Shown here one piece after another: positions 1 through 4,085 of a DNA stretch of 5,230 nt. The stretch comes from JANXSF01 sp031394025. Lineage in GTDB: Bacteria; Acidobacteriota; Terriglobia; Bryobacterales; Bryobacteraceae. The position numbers and the translations under genes are program-made. Position 1 is the stretch's first letter. Every line of letters starts with the position of its first letter. Below the pieces are notes generated by a model. That model saw only the letters and a list, made by a program, of their open reading frames with translations, made no database searches and was not told where the DNA came from. Location of the stretch: assembly GCA_031394025.1 (NCBI GenBank), contig JANMWO010000223.1, positions 1 through 5,230 of the forward strand, read 5' to 3'.

Positions 1-429
1 TTGGAACGGGCTGCCATCCAACACATGGGTGGAAAGTTTTGGACGAGTGGATTCTTGCGGCGCTTCAGTGAAAACGTAGGGGAAGCATCGGCGAATAGCG
101 GCAATGCTTTCTTCCGAACCGAACACGGGGATCACTGTGCCTTGCCGGAAATTGAAGGGGCGCACATCGTCCAAACCCATCACGTGATCAGCATGGGGAT
201 GGGTTAGCAGAATAGCATCCAGCCGGGGCATGCGAAAGCGTAAGGCTTGGGTGCGGAAATCAGGCGTTGTGTCGATCACAATTCCCTTACCGTCGAATTC
301 CAAAAACACCGACGGACGCATCCGATTATCACGCGGATCGGAGGAGGTGCAAACGCTACAATGGCAGCCAATGCTGGGGACACCCACACTGGTTCCAGAG
401 CCGAGAACTGTCAGTTTCAACGCCGCCAT
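1..429 (-). CDS. PhnP-like metallo-beta-lactamase-fold hydrolase (3' end outside window)
   Basis: Minus-strand frame open from ATG at 429 to the left edge, giving 143 N-terminal residues; the family is usually about 250 residues, so roughly 40% is missing. The protein starts with a beta strand and the glycine-rich GSGTSVGVP (10-18), followed by IGCHCSVC (20-27). Cysteines 22, 24 and 27 match the structural-zinc cluster known in PhnP-type phosphodiesterases. VIDTTPD (51-57) and the metal-binding THPHADH (76-82; His77, His79, Asp81, His82) are the MBL catalytic motifs, and the following GLDDVRPF is also typical. The family contains cyclic-phosphate phosphodiesterases and RNase Z relatives; the true substrate here cannot be told. 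The start overlaps the stop of the upstream DUF1844 gene by one base (TAATG), and an AGGA lies just upstream (436-433), so translational coupling is likely. No phosphonate (phn) genes are visible, so a C-P lyase role is not supported. Confidence 0.93.
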   Translation of the reverse strand, partial: MAALKLTVLGSGTSVGVPSIGCHCSVCTSSDPRDNRMRPSVFLEFDGKGIVIDTTPDFRTQALRFRMPRLDAILLTHPHADHVMGLDDVRPFNFRQGTVIPVFGSEESIAAIRRCFPYVFTEAPQESTRPKLSTHVLDGSPFQ

Positions 430-728
430 TATTCCTGCGTGGGAATTTCTACAATCGGAGAGGATCCCAGGTTGACGATTCGAAAGCGGAGTTCGGTGAG
501 GGAGTTATCAATCAGCCGCTTTTCTTCCAAGTTCAAATTGTTCGCCGTTTTTTCCTGAATCATTGCCAGCAAATCTATGCTGTGTCTGGCGGCGGTAAGA
601 TTGACGGGTTGCTTGTCCGTTTCGCCTCCGAAACGGAGCAGTCCCAGTTGCATTTCGGTCTGCATCTTTAAACTCACGACAAGAAATTCAAATGTGGCAG
701 GAGGCAAAGGAAATTCTGAATCACTCAT
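429..728 (-). CDS. DUF1844 family small protein
   Basis: A 99-residue soluble protein with no signal peptide or membrane segment. The pattern FEFLVVSLKMQTEMQLGL (13-30), then ARHSIDLLAMIQEKT (47-61), NLNLEEKRLIDNSLTELR (64-81), is characteristic of DUF1844, a small, mostly alpha-helical family of unknown function. I choose the ATG at 728, not the in-frame GTG at 755, because a good -10 box (TACAAT, 740-735) lies between them, so the GTG would be upstream of the transcript start. The first nine codons from the GTG are also unlike the family. The ATG is 6 bases past the -10 box and has no Shine-Dalgarno sequence, which points to a leaderless mRNA. The gene ends inside the start codon of the MBL hydrolase, forming a two-gene operon. 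Family assignment is from remembered motif pattern; function is unknown. Confidence 0.88.
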   Translation of the reverse strand: MSDSEFPLPPATFEFLVVSLKMQTEMQLGLLRFGGETDKQPVNLTAARHSIDLLAMIQEKTANNLNLEEKRLIDNSLTELRFRIVNLGSSPIVEIPTQE

Positions 729-734
729 TTTTCT

Positions 735-764
735 ATTGTAACGTTCGCAAACCACTTTTGTGAA
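735..764 (-). promoter_or_regulatory. Candidate promoter for DUF1844-MBL operon
   Basis: On the minus strand, TTCACA (764-759, 5/6 to TTGACA) is followed after 18 bases by TACAAT (740-735, 5/6 to TATAAT). The expected transcription start is near 728, which is the A of the DUF1844 ATG, so the message may be leaderless. The prediction is by consensus match only. Confidence 0.55.
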
Positions 765-786
765 AGGTCATGTTGACAGTGCTGAG

Positions 787-874
787 AGGTGGTTAAAGCT
801 TCGTAATGGATGTATTAGCAAATAAACTAGATTGTCATAATACAGGGGTATTTAACACCACGTATAGGTGGTTA
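787..874. repeat. Paired AGGTGGTTA repeat with a small inverted repeat
   Basis: AGGTGGTTA occurs at 787-795 and again at 866-874 in the divergent intergenic region. The second copy is part of a short inverted repeat, ACCAC (857-861), 6-base spacer, GTGGT (868-872). Two direct copies upstream of the aroF leader promoter could be protein-binding sites, but the length is modest and chance cannot be excluded. The rest of 765-905 is AT-rich and shows no gene or other clear signal. Confidence 0.25.
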
Positions 875-905
875 GCTATTTTCAGAACACTCCTGTAAAA
901 AAGGC

Positions 906-935
906 TTGCAATTGTTCCAGCCAACGATGTAGAAT
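906..935 (+). promoter_or_regulatory. Candidate promoter for the aroF leader and operon
   Basis: TTGCAA (906-911, 4/6 to TTGACA), an 18-base spacer and TAGAAT (930-935, 5/6 to TATAAT). The predicted start at about 941-944 falls on or just before the ATG of the aromatic-rich leader ORF, giving a leader RNA of about 165 bases before aroF. The position fits the attenuator layout downstream, which strengthens an otherwise ordinary consensus match. Confidence 0.5.
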
Positions 936-943
936 TCTATTTC

Positions 944-1009
944 ATGCATCTCGTCAACACAAATCTGGCCAACACAATTTACTGGCCCCGATTTTGGTAC
1001 CAAACCTAA
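944..1009 (+). CDS. Aromatic-rich attenuation leader peptide of aroF
   Basis: A 21-codon ORF from ATG (944-946) to TAA (1007-1009). Residues 13-19 read YWPRFWY (codons 980-1000): two Trp, two Tyr and one Phe in seven, covering all three end products of the shikimate pathway. It sits about 100 bases upstream of a DAHP synthase gene and is followed by mutually exclusive RNA stems and an intrinsic terminator, exactly where a regulatory leader peptide is expected. The peptide itself probably has no function after synthesis; its translation rate would report the supply of charged aromatic tRNAs. There is no Shine-Dalgarno sequence, but the ATG lies 8 bases after a TAGAAT -10 box, so initiation may be leaderless. 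The ORF is far too short to be judged by codon statistics; the call rests on the aromatic run plus the RNA architecture. Confidence 0.75.
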   Translation: MHLVNTNLANTIYWPRFWYQT

Positions 1010-1074
1010 ATCGTGAGTGGTGTTGGCAAAGCGTCAAGCAAAGTTTCTAACCAACCCACTCGAAAGAGTGGGTT
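968..1074 (+). promoter_or_regulatory. Transcription attenuator (four-segment leader) of aroF
   Basis: Segment 1, GCCAACAC (968-975), is perfectly complementary to GTGTTGGC (1020-1027). Segment 2, GAGTGG-T-GTTGG (1015-1026), is complementary to segment 3, CCAACCCACTC (1051-1061), with one bulged T at 1021, giving 11 pairs: the antiterminator. Segment 3 (1053-1061) also pairs with segment 4 (1066-1074) as the terminator. The 1:2, 2:3 and 3:4 pairings exclude their neighbours. The aromatic codons (980-1000) lie just past segment 1 and the leader stop codon (1007-1009) just before segment 2. A ribosome stalled on the aromatic codons would mask segment 1 and allow 2:3 (read-through); one at the stop codon would cover the start of segment 2 and allow 3:4 (termination). 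With no translation, 1:2 forms and the terminator wins. The mechanism is inferred from known trp/phe attenuators; the pairings are read directly from the sequence. Confidence 0.75.
989..1013 (+). other. Internal hairpin in the aroF leader RNA
   Basis: CGATTT (989-994) pairs with AAATCG (1008-1013); after a T-T mismatch (995/1007), GG (996-997) pairs with CC (1005-1006), leaving a 7-base loop. It lies between segments 1 and 2 and overlaps the last aromatic codons and the stop of the leader ORF, so it would extend the 1:2 structure as its apical part and be melted by a translating ribosome. Confidence 0.5.
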
Positions 1075-1084
1075 TTTTATTTTT
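1053..1084 (+). terminator. Intrinsic terminator upstream of aroF (attenuator terminator)
   Basis: A 9-pair stem, AACCCACTC (1053-1061) with GAGTGGGTT (1066-1074), a GAAA tetraloop, and a T-rich tract from 1073 to 1084 broken by a single A at 1079. Its polarity is plus-strand only: the reverse strand has no U tract after the stem. It lies 23 bases before the aroF start codon with no complete gene before it on this strand, which is why it is read as a regulated leader terminator and not the end of an upstream operon. Confidence 0.9.
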
Positions 1085-1090
1085 CAACGC

Positions 1091-1097
1091 AGGAAAG
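1091..1097 (+). promoter_or_regulatory. Ribosome binding site of aroF
   Basis: AGGAAAG lies 10 bases before the ATG at 1108, after the terminator T tract. It supports the ATG at 1108 over the in-frame ATG at 1120, from which it would be 22 bases away. It contrasts with the leader ORF and DUF1844 gene, which lack such a site. Confidence 0.6.
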
Positions 1098-1107
1098 TTA
1101 ATCGAAA

Positions 1108-2157
1108 ATGATCATCTCTATGAAGTTACATGCCACCAAAGCGGAAATTGAAGAAGTTTGTGAGAGGGTTCGCGAACTTGGTTACAAGATCCATGCCATT
1201 GAAGGGGAGGAGCGTTGCGTCATTGGCGTAGTTGGCGTAGGCGACGTGACCAACTGCCTGGAATCCCTGGAAGCAATGCCTCAAGTGGAAAAAGCGGTTC
1301 GAATTTCTGCGCCCTATAAATTTGTCAGTCGCGAATTCAGGGAAACAAAAACTGTGATCCGCATTGACACTCCACGGGGTCCGCTGGAAATTGGCGGGGA
1401 CGAGTTTGTGATGATGGCTGGCCCGTGTTCCGTGGAATCTGAGAAGCAGATTTTGGACACAGCGGAAGCCGTTGCCAAAGGTGGCGCCAGAGTGCTTCGC
1501 GGCGGTGCCTACAAGCCTCGTACATCCCCTTACGATTTTCAGGGAATGGAAGAAGAAGGGTTGAAGCTTTTGGCGAAAGCCAGGGAATTGACCGGCTTGG
1601 CGATTATCACCGAAGTGATGTCGGATCGTGATGTGGAACTGGTCGGCGATTATGCCGACATTCTGCAAATTGGTGCCCGTAACATGCAGAACTTTGCCTT
1701 GCTCAAAACTCTAGGCAAGTCTAAGCGACCCATTTTGTTGAAGCGTGGTTTATCTTCCACCATTAAAGAACTGCTGATGTCCGCAGAATATATTGTGGCC
1801 CACGGCAATCCTAACGTAATGCTTTGCGAACGGGGCATTCGTACCTTTGAAACCGTCACCCGCAACACTTGCGATATTGTGGCCATCCCGGTATTGCATG
1901 AAATGACGCACCTGCCCGTGATTCTTGATCCCAGCCATGCCACTGGTAAACGCAGCCTTGTTCCTGCACTAACTCGCGCCGGTGTGGCGATTGGGGCGGA
2001 TGGTGTGATTTTAGAAGTCCACCCATGCCCGAATAAGGCAGTTAGCGATGGAGCACAATCGTTGGACATCGCCCAATACAACGCCATGATGAAAGACCTG
2101 CAACCTTACCTGCAACTGTGGAAAGCATCCAGAGTTGAAAACGCTGTGATGGCTTAA
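1108..2157 (+). CDS. aroF: 3-deoxy-7-phosphoheptulonate (DAHP) synthase, type I-beta
   Basis: Condenses phosphoenolpyruvate with erythrose 4-phosphate to DAHP, the first step of the shikimate pathway to Phe, Tyr and Trp; cytoplasmic. The 349 residues match the full length of the Thermotoga/Bacillus-like family. Residues 1-70 form a ferredoxin-like (ACT-like) domain, the part that confers Tyr/Phe feedback inhibition in the Thermotoga maritima enzyme. The TIM barrel follows: AGPCSVES (104-111), RGGAYKPRTSPYDFQG (131-146), IGARNMQNF (188-196), LLKRG (210-214), DPSHATGKR (274-282) and EVHPCPNKAVSDG (303-315). Cys107, His277, Glu303 and Asp314 sit at the positions of the four metal ligands, with a constant offset of 5 from the Thermotoga numbering. 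It is complete and shows no defect. It is probably controlled twice: by the upstream attenuator and, by family analogy, by feedback on the enzyme. Downstream gene starts 19 bases after the stop. Confidence 0.97.
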   Translation: MIISMKLHATKAEIEEVCERVRELGYKIHAIEGEERCVIGVVGVGDVTNCLESLEAMPQVEKAVRISAPYKFVSREFRETKTVIRIDTPRGPLEIGGDEFVMMAGPCSVESEKQILDTAEAVAKGGARVLRGGAYKPRTSPYDFQGMEEEGLKLLAKARELTGLAIITEVMSDRDVELVGDYADILQIGARNMQNFALLKTLGKSKRPILLKRGLSSTIKELLMSAEYIVAHGNPNVMLCERGIRTFETVTRNTCDIVAIPVLHEMTHLPVILDPSHATGKRSLVPALTRAGVAIGADGVILEVHPCPNKAVSDGAQSLDIAQYNAMMKDLQPYLQLWKASRVENAVMA

Positions 2158-2176
2158 AAGCCTCTACACTATATTC

Positions 2177-3109
2177 ATGGCAGTGCGCCAGGGTTGGATA
2201 ACTCGTCTGTTTCTAGTAGCGCTCCTTGTGGGTGCGGCGATTGGCTTGGGTGCCATATATTATTGGCGGTTCCGACTCCCGGAATCAATGGCCAACATGC
2301 TGCGACGGTTTCCACAGAAAGATTCCGTAATCATCCAAATTGATCTTCGTTCCCTGCGCCTGGCAAATTTGCTGGAAATAGTGGCTGGTTCTCCGGTTGT
2401 AGAAGAGGAAGAATATCGGCGCTTCGTTCATGAGACCGCCTTCGACTATCGCACTGACCTGGACATGGTCATCCTCTCTATATCGGGGGACGACAGGCTG
2501 GCATTGGCCACGGGGCGCTTCGATCTTCCAGCGCTTAAAAAATATGTGATGGTCCATGGTGGCAGATGTCAAAACGGACTTTGCAGCCTGAAGAATTCGC
2601 GGGGGGACCGCTATGTTTCGTTTGTTCCTCTGCGAAGCAATCTAGTGGCTTGGGCCAGCAGCAAGAGTGACTCCGCTGCCAACCAATTAATGGGCGCGGC
2701 GAAATCTGCTGACCCAATCTCACCCCCAAGCGCACCCTTTTGGGTTAAGGTGCCGCGATCTTATTGGAAGTCTTCCGTTGAGCTCCCTTCCGGTACAAAA
2801 CTGTTCGCAAAGGCGTTAGAAGATGCCGAAATGTCCTATTTTTCTGTCTCGTTAGACAATGCTTTGCCTACGGCAACTTTGGAAGCCTATTGTGCAAGTG
2901 ACAGCGCAGCCGATTCCCTACAGACGCAATTACAGGGGATGACCGATGTTTTTCGCAAGTATCTGGAACGAGCCAAGGAGAAACCGAATCCTGGCGATCT
3001 TGGTGCTGTGCTAACTCACGGTACTTTTGTCCAACAATCGAATAAAGTTGTTGGGAAATGGCTACTGGAAAGGCAGTTTCTGGAGGCAATGATCGGCGGT
3101 CGATTGTAG
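2177..3109 (+). CDS. Membrane-anchored protein of unknown function
   Basis: 310 residues. Residues 9-29 form one hydrophobic helix after a short basic N-terminus (Arg4, Arg10), followed by an Arg-rich stretch; this looks like an uncleaved N-terminal anchor, with the rest (about 280 residues) probably outside the cytoplasm, though topology is not certain. The soluble part begins with a segment resembling 'FPQKDSVIIQIDLRSLR' (45-61), then a DYRTDLDMVILSI strand region (90-102) and GRFDLPALKKYV (113-124). Cys131 and Cys136 (CQNGLC) could form a disulfide if exported; Cys239 is separate. I recall similar proteins, described only as hypothetical, from Acidobacteriota, but cannot name a family. There is no enzyme motif I recognise. 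No clear Shine-Dalgarno sequence precedes the ATG. It lies between aroF (19-base gap) and a sugar kinase (1-base gap), so it is likely co-transcribed with both. Confidence 0.85.
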   Translation: MAVRQGWITRLFLVALLVGAAIGLGAIYYWRFRLPESMANMLRRFPQKDSVIIQIDLRSLRLANLLEIVAGSPVVEEEEYRRFVHETAFDYRTDLDMVILSISGDDRLALATGRFDLPALKKYVMVHGGRCQNGLCSLKNSRGDRYVSFVPLRSNLVAWASSKSDSAANQLMGAAKSADPISPPSAPFWVKVPRSYWKSSVELPSGTKLFAKALEDAEMSYFSVSLDNALPTATLEAYCASDSAADSLQTQLQGMTDVFRKYLERAKEKPNPGDLGAVLTHGTFVQQSNKVVGKWLLERQFLEAMIGGRL

Positions 3110-3110
3110 T

Positions 3111-4061
3111 ATGCCAGTGGATCTTTCAGGCGGCGTGCTGTGTTCTGGAAACATTGTTTACGACATTGTTGTGAGGCCGGTGGAAGAGATTCGTTGGGAC
3201 GCGACGACGTGGGTTGACAGCATTGAACCTCACGTCGGGGGAAATGGCGCAAACACCTCAATTACATTAGCCAAACTGAAAGTTCCGGTGCGGTTGCTGG
3301 GCGCGGTTGGTCCCGATGATTTCGGTCGCTTCACAATGGACGCCCTTCGCGATGCTGGTTGTGACACCAGCCGCATTACCAAAGCATCGTTACCGACGGC
3401 CACCAGCGTTGTGCTTGTCAATCAAGCAGGGGTGCGTAGTTTCCAACATCGTCCAGGAGCCAGCCGTGAAGTATTTCTGGCACCAATCCCTTTTCATGCG
3501 GATCTGGTAGGCAAACATAAGCACTATCATCTGGCAAATATTTTTGGGCTTCCTGGTTTGCGACCGCATGGCGGAGAAACTTTGCGACGCGCCAGGAGTG
3601 TCGGCCTGAGCACGTCGCTCGATACCGGTTGGGATGCCAAAGGGGAATGGCTTACGGTATTGGGTCCGTGTCTTCCACATTTGGATTTGTTGTTTGTGAA
3701 TGAATCTGAAGCCAGAATTTTAAGTGGCCAGCCAGTGCCTGCCGATGCTGCCGCTTTTTTTCAGGATCATGGGGTGGAAACGGTTGTAGTGAAACTCGGC
3801 AGTAAAGGCTGTGCGGTTTTTAGCGGGGCAACTCACCATGAAATTCCTGCTTTTAAGGTGAGCGTGCTGGATACCACAGGTGCCGGGGACTGCTTTGCCG
3901 GAGGCTTTCTGGCTGGGCTGCACGCTGGACTGGATTGGATAGATGCAGCCCGTTGGGGCAATGCCGCAGGTGCCCTGAGTGCTTCGCAACTTGGTTCCAC
4001 TACGGGATTGCTGGCGCAGAATGAGTTCCTGCAATTTCTTCTAACGGCTGAGTTACTTTGA
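3111..4061 (+). CDS. PfkB/ribokinase-family carbohydrate kinase
   Basis: 316 residues, the usual length for this family, which phosphorylates sugars or nucleosides with ATP in the cytoplasm. GNIVYDIVVRP (13-23) is the first strand; HVGGNGANTS (41-50) is the N-terminal PfkB signature with the substrate-binding GG; FVNESEA (195-201) and VVKLGSKGC (226-234) are the conserved strands near the ATP site; DTTGAGDCFAGGFLAG (254-269) is the C-terminal signature, with the anion-hole GAG and catalytic base Asp260. All key residues are present, so it should be active. The substrate is not evident: ribokinase, adenosine kinase, fructokinase and KDG kinase are all possible from these motifs. The ATG starts one base after the preceding stop, which implies co-transcription and perhaps coupling. 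There is no shikimate-specific feature, so the proximity to aroF does not by itself give it a pathway. Confidence 0.93.
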   Translation: MPVDLSGGVLCSGNIVYDIVVRPVEEIRWDATTWVDSIEPHVGGNGANTSITLAKLKVPVRLLGAVGPDDFGRFTMDALRDAGCDTSRITKASLPTATSVVLVNQAGVRSFQHRPGASREVFLAPIPFHADLVGKHKHYHLANIFGLPGLRPHGGETLRRARSVGLSTSLDTGWDAKGEWLTVLGPCLPHLDLLFVNESEARILSGQPVPADAAAFFQDHGVETVVVKLGSKGCAVFSGATHHEIPAFKVSVLDTTGAGDCFAGGFLAGLHAGLDWIDAARWGNAAGALSASQLGSTTGLLAQNEFLQFLLTAELL

Positions 4062-4072
4062 ATTCATTGAGT

Positions 4073-4078
4073 TAAAAT
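4073..4078 (+). promoter_or_regulatory. Weak -10-like box before alaS
   Basis: TAAAAT lies 7 bases before the alaS GTG, the same geometry as the two leaderless candidates in this window. No convincing -35 box stands 16-19 bases upstream, so alaS may instead rely on read-through from the kinase gene. Confidence 0.25.
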
Positions 4079-4085
4079 AGAGAAA

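Noticed and set aside
230..671. Overlapping plus-strand ORFs across 230-671
   Set aside because: They lie antisense to the MBL hydrolase and DUF1844 genes, whose family motifs are unmistakable; the plus-strand translations look like random peptide.
729..755. Nine-codon N-terminal extension of DUF1844 from GTG at 755
   Set aside because: It would start upstream of the predicted transcription start, has no ribosome binding site and does not match the family's N-terminus.
868..1050. 60-codon plus-strand ORF (GTG start) ending just before the terminator and containing Trp-Cys-Trp
   Set aside because: Its start lies upstream of the candidate promoter, it has no ribosome binding site and resembles no protein I know. 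The TGG-TGT-TGG codons are a by-product of segment 2 having to pair with both flanking segments. The frame at 944-1009 fits the attenuator geometry much better.
857..1084. T-box riboswitch or 6S RNA before aroF
   Set aside because: No canonical T-box core sequence or specifier stem is seen; a TGGTACC at 995-1001 is only a fragment and lies in the wrong place. There is no long 6S-like rod with a central bubble. The leader ORF plus alternative stems explains the region more simply.
1053..1084. Terminator as the simple end of an upstream plus-strand gene
   Set aside because: No credible plus-strand gene precedes it; the flanking genes to the left run on the minus strand, and the reverse complement lacks a U tract, so it does not end a minus-strand transcript either.
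1126..1668. 180-codon minus-strand ORF inside aroF
   Set aside because: It lies opposite a clearly conserved DAHP synthase and shows no recognisable protein features, so it is a shadow frame. The same applies to 1650-2087 minus.
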